Below are positions 23,237-33,200 of a DNA stretch of 64,000 nucleotides, piece by piece. Origin of the DNA: Haematococcus lacustris (Eukaryota; Chlorophyta; Chlorophyceae; Chlamydomonadales; Haematococcaceae); contig JASKMD010000020.1 of NCBI GenBank assembly GCA_030144725.1, positions 4,606,703-4,670,702 of the forward strand. The letters run 5' to 3'. Both the position numbers and the translations under genes were made by a program. Below the pieces are notes generated by a model that was not told where the DNA came from, did not search any database, and saw nothing but the letters and a program-made list of their open reading frames with translations. Each line of letters opens with the position of its first letter. Within the stretch, counting starts at the first letter, position 1.

Positions 23237-23559
23237 CACCAGGCTGTGACGAGACGTCGTCTGCATAAAAAATACAACTGTTTGCCTGTCTTTCTCAAGC
23301 TGAAAGCTTTGACACCTTACCGCTAGGTCGCCTTTTCATCGTCACTGTCTTGTTGCCTAGCATGTCTGATGGTGGGGTTTCAAGCTGATTCATGTGGTCA
23401 ATTGCAGACTTCGATGCTTACAACATGCACCCAGAACGCGTTCATGTCAACATCGTATGCGCACTGCCACATACACATAAGTATAGGAGCTAGGTGGACA
23501 ACTACCACTATGCTGCAAAACTGTATCAACTTTTGCCCCAACTGTAGTAGCATGTTTGC

Positions 23560-25739
23560 CTAATGTCCCTTTCCTTCCTCCAAACGGCCGGCGCCGCCAC
23601 TGCCACCAGGACCCTCCGTCACACTAGCAATGGCCTCTTTTACTTCATCCAAGCCATGCTTTGCAGCATCCACCTGCATGCACGCGGCAGAGGAGGTGGT
23701 CCCTGTTGCGCTGATGCTGGTGGCTGCAAGACACACACACACACACACCATTGGAATATTCCAATGGGTTTGACTAAACAAGCCTGCAACAGACTAGCCA
23801 CATTTGCTGTCGCTGATGGTGACATTCATCAGTGCTGATAAGAAGACAGTGGGCATGCCTCTGGCATGGTCTGCATCTTGTTGCCTCATGCTCATACTCC
23901 CTACGGCAAATCGCCAACACAGGGCCCTGGTCCCGCTGTGCACCTGGTGCATGTCTGCAGGCAGGCTGGTCGCAGTGCTGCTCAAGGCAGACAGCACCAG
24001 CACCTCGTGATGCCGAGCACAGTTACTTGCGCCGCTGAATATGCGGGGTGTAGACTGCACTGAGCCCTCCCACTCACCGCGCTGCCCACTGCTGACTTGG
24101 TCACATCTGCAGTATTGCGAGCAGACTGCTTTACCGCATCGCTCTTGGCGTTGGCTTCGCCCTTTAGCACAGCGCCCGCCTGGTTGACAGGGCATGGCAA
24201 GGAGGCACGTAGGCAAGCTGCTTGAGGGGCCAGGCAGACAGGCAATTGAGCGGCTAAGCCAGGCTGGCAGGGTGACGAGCAGACATGATGTGCAGCACAC
24301 TGTGCAGCACGGCTTAGGTTTCCATCCACACATTGTTGTGGCCAGGCTGTGAGTAGCTGTACTTAACACAGTGAGAGGAGGCAGCGGCTACCAGCTTTCC
24401 CTGGCGGCCCAACCATCCCTTGACAAGGTGATCAATCTATACATGGCAGATGTATGACATGGCGTTGACATGGCACATGCATGACATGGCTGCCCCGCCC
24501 ATCCACAAACATCCACATGCTGCCCTGCCATGATTGACACAAGCGGAGTGGACAGTGCGGTGCAACCCAAACGTATGCCTTTGTCAGGTGGACACAAGTG
24601 CGCACACACAAAGTGCACCTGCACCCTCAGCTGAGTGTCATGAGTGCCAGGCACTTGCGTTCAGCTTTCACTAATGCCAGGCACTTGCTTTGAACTCTGA
24701 ACCTGAGGGTTAAGCAAGAGTCGAGCACCTGAGGGCCAGGCATTTGCCTCACAGCTGCAATTAGCATGAGGACCTCATGGTGGCTGCATACATCGTCGCT
24801 GCTGCCTCAATCCTTTCTTGAAGGCGCAGTGAGCTGCTGGCCGTGCCCTCTGGCAACTTCCCGGCAACTTCACCACACCACACCACACCACACCCTCTCC
24901 CATTATACTACCCCTAGCTTAACCTCCCGTCACCCACCTCTTTGAAATCATGCTTCACGTCTGATGGCTTCAGGGCATAATCCAGTGGGCCTGAGCCGCT
25001 GGGTGTCTGCAAAGGTGTAGTGGTTACATTACTAGCTAGGAGGTCAGCTTTAGCATGGCTAAACAAGGGCTGCCGACAGCATTGCAAACTCACCCCCAAA
25101 CGCATTCCAGCAGCACACATTGGGCATCAGGCAGATGCCATTGAGCATGTCTTGCAGAGAGGAGGACTGCCCCACCATGCTGGATGACAAGGTCTCTACA
25201 TCGCTCGTGAGGGTGCAATGGCAGATTTGTGAATACCCTGGGTGCCTTCCCAATTGCTCGTCCTACTGCTGCTGCTGCTGCTGCGGCGGCGGCGGCAACT
25301 GTTGAGATATTTGTGAGTTGCTAGGGCCTGGGCAGGCTCTCCAGAGAGTCTCGGGTCACTGATTCAAGCTGCAGTCCAAGGCGCACACGCACTGCGACAC
25401 TCCTTGGGCATCGTCGGCGCACCTGAGGCACAGCGGCTTTCCCGATCCAGCCTAGCGCATCCTCGGCGAGCTGTGGCGTGACATCCTGCGTGTCTTCGCG
25501 CGGGTCCTTCGCACGGCAGCGCAACGTGGTCGAGCGCCTGGGGACCAATGACGCAGCCGGGAATGATCAGTTTGGCCTGTCTGCAATGCCTGACGGGCTT
25601 GGCTGCGATGCTTGTTCCATTGTGATTGCTAGCGACGCAGCTGGGGTTGGAGGCACCTGGAGGATACGCGTGCCGGACACAACCCCTGCTTCGCGGCGGA
25701 GCGGACGGCGCTGCAGCGGGAGAAGGTAGTGATTGCCAT
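23560..25739 (-). CDS. plastid-targeted LEA-like small protein, paralogue A
   Basis: Five in-phase exons (25739-25657, 25537-25423, 25006-24938, 24179-24078, 23673-23560) give 160 residues. The start MAITTFSRCSAVRSAAKQG resembles a transit peptide. An acidic and helical region follows (CRAKDPREDTQDVTPQLAED), then PSGSGPLDYALKPSDVKHDF. Next come Lys/Ala repeats, KGEANAKSDAVKQSARNTAD and VDAAKHGLDEVKEAIAS, of the kind seen in group-3 LEA proteins. The C-terminus is Gly-rich. LEA-like stress protection is an inference from composition. The exon lengths 83/115/69/102 are identical in the paralogues B and C; only the last exon differs. A TGTAA signal (TTACA on the plus strand) lies at 23418-23422. 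Confidence 0.7.
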
Positions 25740-26122
25740 AAAGATTTACTACGACGACGGCCCTGCTGCAGCGATCGGCTGGCCTAGAATTCAAGAGTTC
25801 AAAAATTGGCTTAGAGTGTCACGCAGGATGAGAAGTGTGACTAAGTGAGTGCAGCAGGCACACTCAGGACAAGCCCCTGGCGCCAGCCATGATAGAAGCT
25901 GAGCATCGCATCATAGTCACGAAGATAAGTTTGACTTGGATGTTTAAGAAAGGATTGTCTGCAGGCATCCACCATATCACAGACCTGGATATAGCACAGG
26001 AATGAAGGGTGCAGCTGACGAGACGACCGGTTGTGACGCGTCACAAGATCTGTGACAACTCCGGCAGCGACTTTACAACAAGCTCATCATGGGATGAGCA
26101 ACAGGGCAAAATTGGCAGTATA

Positions 26123-27030
26123 CCGTACTCTCCCTTTTGATTCGCGAGGCCCCGAATATTATAATTAAATACTCGTTCCCGACCCCAAAAAAACATTGTT
26201 TACTTTTTCCCGATGCAAAAGTTGTAGCAAAACACAACTTTAACAATGTGGGTGTGCTTGGAAATATTCAAGACAGCCATTCCTTGCATACCAAGTCAAT
26301 CCTCCATGGTTAACACATTTTGTGTACATGTCACTATGTCAAGCCAAGTCCAAGCCAAGTCAAAGCCAAGTCACTGCCTCTGGGCACTGTAAATGTTACA
26401 CACTTCTTGCACATGCCACCAATTCAAGCCACCTGGTCACCAAGTCTAAGGCACTGTGCAAGGGCACTGACACTATGCACCAGGTCACCCTCTAGACTTT
26501 GCACTAGATAGGGCATTGAACCTCCCCCATGAAATCATGGTGCTCCTGTGGTTGCTTGCAGTGTCGGCATATCTCTGCATCCTCCTCTGAACACTCAAAC
26601 TTGCGTGCCCTAGCAGTCACCCATGCCGCAGCCTTCGCCAAGGCAAGCACACCAGTGGCTGACTTGCTGCGGCCAGCCTCCCGAGCTGCTGCCCCAGCTT
26701 GCCCAGTCACCCTTGCACCCCGGCTGCTGCCCCAGCCTGGCCAACCACCCCAACAGCTGACTTCGTGGGGCCACCCGCTGACTTGCCTACTACCCACCCC
26801 TTTGATGGAGCATTTCATCGTGTTGGTCAACCTGGCGTAGCAAATTTTCGGCTGCGTCGTCGGCACTGATGCCACGGACCACAAAGAGGTCCATCGTAAC
26901 ACCATTTACGCAGGTCAAATAATTGTTTGACCACTTCGCGATTCAGAAAAAAACCACATTGTTCACTCGTTCGCGATTTCGCGAGGGCAAAAAAACGATT
27001 CGCGGACGCGAATCAAAAGGGAGAGTACGG
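26123..27030 (-). mobile_element. TA-flanked TIR transposon, copy 1 (908 bp)
   Basis: The ends are inverted repeats beginning CCGTACTCTCCCTTTTGATT, with a TA dinucleotide outside each end (26121-26122, 27031-27032). The TA target fits Tc1/mariner-like insertion, but no transposase is present, so it is non-autonomous. It shares its ends and internal sequence, in opposite orientation, with the element at 48089-49401. The plus-strand third holds short AAGTCCAAGCC/GGCACTG repeats. Confidence 0.85.
26504..26905 (-). CDS. small Cys/His-containing protein of the TIR element
   Basis: Uninterrupted 133-codon frame inside the TIR element. It ends KFECSEEDAEICRHCKQPQE and then HHDFMGEVQCPI. The CxxC with nearby His pair suggests metal binding. 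The middle is made of GWPxxVSxWGG-type repeats. An overlapping alternative frame starts MDLFVVRGISADDAAENLL and stops after QRGG, so the real start or a splice is uncertain. Not recognised as a transposase. Confidence 0.4.
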   Translation of the reverse strand: MVLRWTSLWSVASVPTTQPKICYARLTNTMKCSIKGVGSRQVSGWPHEVSCWGGWPGWGSSRGARVTGQAGAAAREAGRSKSATGVLALAKAAAWVTARARKFECSEEDAEICRHCKQPQEHHDFMGEVQCPI

Positions 27031-27315
27031 TACCCAGAAAATTAGTCTGGCCCGGTATGATTTCGGGCAGACATGACTCATCAGCTGGAGTCAACCTGAC
27101 TGGGAGCAACCGTCAGCAACATCTTCTACAATGCGGGTGATGGCCTTCCTCAACGGCCATAATTCGCCAATTCCTTCCTAGAGCCACAAAAGTACCAAAA
27201 GCATTGGGGTCAATGGTCCACAGCAGCCACTGCTTCCACCAACACCCCTCATCCGACTGCCAGGCTGCTAGCATGGATGCTGCCATGCACCACATATTGC
27301 TTGTTTGCACAGCTA

Positions 27316-29084
27316 CTATTCCTTGCCCCTGCTCCCCGCCGTGCCAGTGATTGCGTCTTTTGCCTGAGCCAGGCCTTGCTTGGCAGCCTCCACCTGCGTG
27401 TCAGTCAGGATACAGCAACCCTTGCCAACATGTATTGCCAAGATGAGAAAATCTGTGAATAGATATTAATAAGAATATGTAGGATGCTGGCATCTCCCTA
27501 GTTGTGCTACACACACGGGCAGTACACTCAGCTTGAATCAGCACAGTGTGCTGGTCAGTGCAAGCCGCACACCAGCTTCCCTCACTCCCCCTGTAAGAGC
27601 CACTGGCAAGAGTGGCAGAGGATGTGTCGATGCTGTGCAGCTCTCCGCTGTGCCCGTCACAAGCAGTGGGCACAGCCAGCTCTGTGACGACTCTGTCAAC
27701 CCCCATTGCCCTTTGCATGCCCACAAATCCCGGCGGCCATGATGTAGCGTCACCGTTACCTCTACTGTGCATGCCCAGCAAGACATGAAGGCAAAGGGCA
27801 AGGCAGCGAGGCAGGGATGAGGCAGAGTACCCATATCCATGCATGCCCATCTATACAGGCCGCAGGGTTTAAAACTCAGGTTACACTAGGACTTTAATCC
27901 TCACACGTATGGCCACTGTCCCGCCTGGCATTCCATCCCCTCATCTGCTGGCATGCTGGCAGGCTCTCATGACAACCAGCGCCAGTGGGTGGCACGGCGG
28001 GGTACTGTGGCTTTGGGCATGCGGGGTGCAGGCCCTCACCCAGCCGCTCACCCACCGCATCATTCACAGCTTCCTTGGTCACATCTGCTGTGTTGCGTGC
28101 AGACTCCTTCACTGCATTGTTCTTTCTGTCAGCCTCGCCCTTGAGGATAGCGCCGGTCTGATAGGTGAGCCAGGCAGGCAGGCAGGCAGGCAGGCAGGCC
28201 AAGCAGCAGGCTGGCAGGCAGGCAGGGTGGCAAAGCATGGGCTGTTAGGGTGCGCTGAACATGAAGTTGCATGGCAGTGTGGGTACAGGAGGTTGGCCTC
28301 CAGACAGTATTACTGCTAGTGGCTGGCTAAGCTGCCTTCCTCCGTGCCACCAACATCTTGGAAGGCGGTCTTGATGTCTGAAGGTTTCATGGCGTAGTCA
28401 AGGGGGCCGGAGCCACTGGGGGTCTGCAGGTCAGGGCAGGGCAGAGCAGCAGGCCCACGCTGAGTCGCCCACAACATGGACTGCAGCAAGGGTAGTGTAC
28501 TGATGGGAAAAGCTGCCATGGCGAGTCCATGGCATGGCATGGCCAGGCTGGCTCAACAGTTGCTGTGCTGCCGCTGTCGCTGACACAGCCACTGGCACCG
28601 CCGCTGCTGCCGCCGCTGCCACCGCCACCGCCACCGCCACCGCCACCGCCGCCACCGCTGCTGCTGAGATACCTGAGGGCTGCTAAAGCCTGAGCAGCTT
28701 ACTGAAGTGCATTAGAGCATTACCCAAGGCTGTGGTCCATACCCCACACAACCTGCGACATTGTCCCGTGACGGGGAGCTGTGGACGCACCTCCGGGACG
28801 GCTTGCTTCTTGACCCAATCCAGGGCTTTCTCGGCAATGTTTGTAGACTCCTCCTTAGCGTCCTCGCGTGGGTCCTTGGCGCGGCAGCGCAGCGAAATTG
28901 AACGCCTGGGGACGATGACGCAGCCAGGGACGATCAATTGCCTGCGCCTGCGATGCTGCTTGCGATGCTAACTATCAGCGTCGCAGCTGAGGTTAAGGCA
29001 CCTGGAACATACGCGGGTCGGGCATGACCCCTGCTTCGCGGCGGAGCGGACGGTCGTGCAGCGGGAGATGTTGGTCATCGCCAT
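27316..29084 (-). CDS. plastid-targeted LEA-like small protein, paralogue B
   Basis: Exons 29084-29002, 28905-28791, 28423-28355, 28157-28056 and 27393-27316 join in phase to 148 residues. The start is MAMTNISRCTTVRSAAKQG, the body EKALDWVKKQAVPE, PSGSGPLDYAMKPSDIK and KNNAVKESARNTADVTKEAV, and the end AKDAITGTAGSRGKE. Same gene structure as paralogue A (about half the residues shared by eye), but the last exon is shorter. The third intron uses GTTGGT as donor. The gene lies in the left copy of the large direct duplication; its partner there is paralogue C. Confidence 0.72.
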
Positions 29085-29180
29085 TATTGTACGTTTCGGA
29101 GGGTGCTTAGCTTCTGTTAAGCGTGCTGGCTGGATCTATGTTACCGGGCTGTGACAAGGTGTGATGGACAGTGATATGGG

Positions 29181-29429
29181 TAGAGCGCGACCGGACTGGT
29201 TAAAGGTTAGTGTTAAACCGATTGTTAAAGTTGACCGTTTGGTCGCGATACGAGTCCCTTTTTGCTGTCGTTCTGGTCGCGACACGGCAATGCACCCAGC
29301 GACACTATGCCGGCAGAAGTAGCCAGTGAGAAGCAGTCCCAGGGTAGCAAAACGGGTATGTTAAAGATTGGTTAAAGATGTGGTTAAACCCAAAACATCA
29401 GGATGTTAAACTAACCAGTCGCGCTCTAG
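29181..29429. mobile_element. 249-bp MITE
   Basis: The ends are inverted: TAGAGCGCGAC(CGG)ACTGGTTAA and its complement TTAAACTAACCAGTCGCGCTCTA. The right copy of the duplication has the uninterrupted site GTGACATGGATT near 47927. The flanks GATATGG and GACATGG look like an imperfect 7-8 bp target duplication. There is no coding capacity; the interior carries several GTTAAA motifs. The superfamily is unclear, possibly hAT-like from the duplication length. Confidence 0.75.
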
Positions 29430-29718
29430 ACATGGATTGCCGCCACCGCTACCACCGCTCCCGACAGTCAGGAAGGCGTATGCACTGAATTAAAGTAGCA
29501 TGGCACGTATATAGACGCTTGCAGCAGGCACCAGTCCGACCATCGCATCTTCACAAACGCATTTTCATTTTTAATGGACAAGCACCAAATACTCGACGAA
29601 ATCAAATAATGTAGTCAAAGCCACGCCCGCGAATCCAGTCTTTAACCCCGTCAATCAACACCTTCAACCGCCACCTAATTGTCAACCAGATCAACAAGAA
29701 TCACTGCCGTAACGCAGT

Positions 29719-30240
29719 ATGACAGCACACACATTTGGACATGACCGGGCATCAATTTCTCTCAAAGCAAGTGGGGGCAGGCCGCACATGACTGACCTAA
29801 TGCAACACGTGGCTCAACAAAAAAATATGAGTAAAGCAGTGAAGTCTTTATTGATGCTGGCAGTGAAGTCCGGCAGTGAAGTCCTAATTGATGCACTCCA
29901 CCACACCGCCAAGCTGCAAGGTCGCCACAAGGTTAACTCAAGCGGATTGTCATTGCTGAGCCGTCATCTGTCTCAGATAGCTGCGCGAGTCGAGGAGCAT
30001 CTCAGGCCAGTCGCCAGCCCGCCCGCACACCTGCGCCATAGCAAAACAGCGGACATACATGCCCTGTCACCGGCCAAGCTTGCCAGCATTGCCAGAGGCT
30101 TGACAGTGGTGCTCAGCTGCCCACCCTCAATTACCGACCTGGCTGTCACTGATGATGTCGAGCAGAGAAACGCTCATAAGAAATTCATCACTGGCCTCCA
30201 GCTTGGGGTCGCGCTGAGCAGGAAAAGGCTGCAGCCTTAA
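29719..30240 (+). CDS. unrecognised 173-codon ORF (intact copy)
   Basis: The frame reads MTAHTFGHDRASISLKASGG, then MTDLMQHVAQQKNMSKAVKS, later LSPAKLASIARGLTVVLS and ends GVALSRKRLQP. It looks like a real, mostly helical basic protein. No family was recognised. The other copy of the duplication carries the same sequence with a nonsense codon and a frameshift. Its 3' end overlaps, antisense, the tentative last exon of the FkbM gene, so one of the two readings may be wrong. Confidence 0.4.
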   Translation: MTAHTFGHDRASISLKASGGRPHMTDLMQHVAQQKNMSKAVKSLLMLAVKSGSEVLIDALHHTAKLQGRHKVNSSGLSLLSRHLSQIAARVEEHLRPVASPPAHLRHSKTADIHALSPAKLASIARGLTVVLSCPPSITDLAVTDDVEQRNAHKKFITGLQLGVALSRKRLQP

Positions 30241-33200
30241 CTAACTGTTGGTTGCCTAGCTGGTCTGCGGCTGTCAACCCCCTCTTTCCATCTGCCATGC
30301 AGCTGCTGCCCCTGATCCCGCCCTTATGCCACTCCCACCCCCATCCCGCCTGCCCTACCCCACCCCGCCCCAGCCATCCTTGGTTGGGCGCATGGATCGA
30401 GCACGACACAGGCTGTGCCCTAGCTGCAGGCCCCAGCAGTCCCAGGCCACTTACCACGTTGGACCAGGTCTTGATCTCGTACTTGGGGTTCCAGCAGCCG
30501 CGGCTCAGCTTGTATATGAATGGGGTGCCCTCAAAGTAGCAGGCATAGCCTGAAGGGAGATGAGGGCGGGCCGAGGCAAGCAGCTCAGCACCCTGGCGGG
30601 GCTCAGGCACAGTGCATGACAGGGGGATGGTAGGGAGGAGAGGGAGAGAGGGAGAGAGGGGGAGAGGGGGAGAGGGGGAGAGGGGGAGAGGGGGAGAGGG
30701 GGAGAGGGGGAGAGGGGGAGAGGGAGAGAGGGGGAGGCAGGCTAGCCTGACCGTTCCACACCAGTCGCCGCAGGGAGTTGAGAGCTCCACACAGTGCAGG
30801 CAGTGCCAGGACCTGACCTGGAACCCCAACCCTCCTCCCACCCCTCAGGTTGTCCCCACCCCCTTGTTCTCCCCTGCTGCTTCTGCGTCGCTCCAACAGC
30901 ACCCTCACCCTTGGCCTCCATCCAAACCACAATGCCAGCCAGCGTCTCATCCTTCCATCGCCCAATGCTGCATGCATCAAGAAGGGGAGAGCACAGGCAG
31001 TGCTGGCCAAGGCCATGGAAGCAGGCTCACCACCTGAACCCCCGCCACCTGACCTCCTGACAGCGCTCCACTCACCCTGGCGCTTCAACTCCGCCTGCAC
31101 TCCTCACTCATCACATCAACCGCACACCCTGCTGCTGCCTGCTGCTGCTGCTGCTGCTGCTATTGATGTTGTGATTATAATTGTTGTTACGGGTGGTGGT
31201 GGTGGTGGTGGTGGCTGCTGCTGGTTGTGTCTTTTGCTGCTGCCATTGCCCATTGCATGTTCTCGCACCCTCTGGTGTGTGCACCCTCCTTGCTTGCCCC
31301 AGGACCCATCTCCCTGGGTTTGCCTGCAAGCTGCTGCTGGCTGCCTGACCCCTCACCCATGGTACTCGAAGATCACCAGGTCCACAGCCTGCAGCAGCAG
31401 CAGCAGCAGCAGCAGTAGCAGCAGCAGCAGCAATAGCAGCAGCAGCAACAGTTGTAGTACTACCTGCCCTGCCGCCTACGTCTTTGCGGCCTCTGTGATA
31501 ACACAGCATCGAACCTGGCCTCCCTCTCCCCCTCCTCGTCCCCGTCTCCTCTTCTCCCCCTCCCCTCGTCACCTGGCTGCTGAAGGTGTTCTCCGCGCCC
31601 CTGAGCACGTCAGGGTCGTAGCCCTCCGTGTCCACCTTGAGCAGGCTGACCCGGTTGTGGCCCACCCAGCGCTTCATCACCTCATCCACTGTCACCACCT
31701 GGGGAGCAGCACCACCTGCCACTCAGCACCATCACACCATCACACCATCACACCATCACACCATCTCAAACAACTGACACAAGGAACGAGTGCAAGCCAG
31801 CATGGGTGCAAGCTAGCAAGGTGGAGACCGCAACAACATGCGGCTGCCGATGTGTGCCGTGCCACGTGCCATTTTAGGGTTTCATAAAGCTGCACCATGG
31901 AGAGGCATGTTGGGGGCCATGTGGCCTACAGAGAAAAACCCTACAGGGGGCGTGCAGGGAGGGATGATGCCAGGCAGCCTGAGGCACCTTGACGGTGTAT
32001 TGGCCTGCTGCTGCCCCTGAGGGCCCGCTTTCAAGGTGGCACAGCTCAGTGTCGCAGCTGCTGCTGAAGGCAGCCGAGCCGCTGAAGTTGGAGACCTGGA
32101 GGCAGGAGGGCAGGCAGGGGGGAGAGGGGGCCAGGCAGGGCTGCTTTCTTGTCCTTTGCCTGGAAGAGGCGTGAAGCGAGCGGATAAGTAAGCCAGCAGA
32201 CAGGTGTGTGGGTAGTCAGGCACTTGGCCTGGCAGGGCGGCAGCTGTTGAACAGCCACTGATCTATGGAGTATCAGGGCCAAGGACATTGAGTCAGTCTA
32301 TTGCTGTGGGCTCTGAACCGCCAAGACAGGGCCAGGGGCTGGGGTCGGCCCTGTGCGCCCCACCCTGCCGCCCCTCCCCAGCCGCGTGTCTCCCCTGCGC
32401 CCCTGGGTCCCCACTAACCGCCATGTTGTAGATGTGCCAGGTGGCTGAGGATGTGCCGCGCTGCAGCGTGAGGGGGCCGGGCTGCCTAGGTGCACTGAGG
32501 CTGCCTGTGAACAGCTGCTGCCTGCATGGCCAGGAGGGCAGCACACGGGAGGGGTGGCGCCAGGACATTAGGGTCAAGGGGTGGGGCTCAGGAGGTGCTG
32601 GTCAAGCCTGACGTCTGCCCACCACCCAGCCACCTTGCCCAAGACAGGAGTCCACAGAGACAGCACGGAGCTCAGGCAAGGTGATGGTGGAAGTGGGGTG
32701 TGGGGGTGCCACCAGCGTTTTTCCGCGCTATATATAGCGTTCGCTATGAAATGTCTTGTTTTAGAGCTCGTTTTGCGCTATGAAATGGTCGCTTTGTAAC
32801 ATGCACTACCTCGCATCGCGCTATGTAAGAACTAATAATAATGCATCAGGGCGAAACGAAAAATAGACACTGGTTTCCACAGGCTCGCCTTGTTACTGCT
32901 CCCTGTCAGGGGAAGCAAGCCTCACACTACACATCACAGTCAGCGCATGTTTTGTCTCACACATCAAAACTCTAGTGAGGGTCTTTAGAGAATCACACAT
33001 TAACACTCTAGTGTCATTTGAATGCACCATGCATGACACATTGCCGAAATGTCAACATTACCCGCATGCATGCATGCATGGACACGCACGCACACAAGCA
33101 CACACACACATGGCCTGTGCTGGCAGGGCTCACCGGCCGTGTAGCAGCAAGCCGTAGTTGCGGTCACTGGGCTCAAAGCAGTGGATCACCACCTCCCGAG

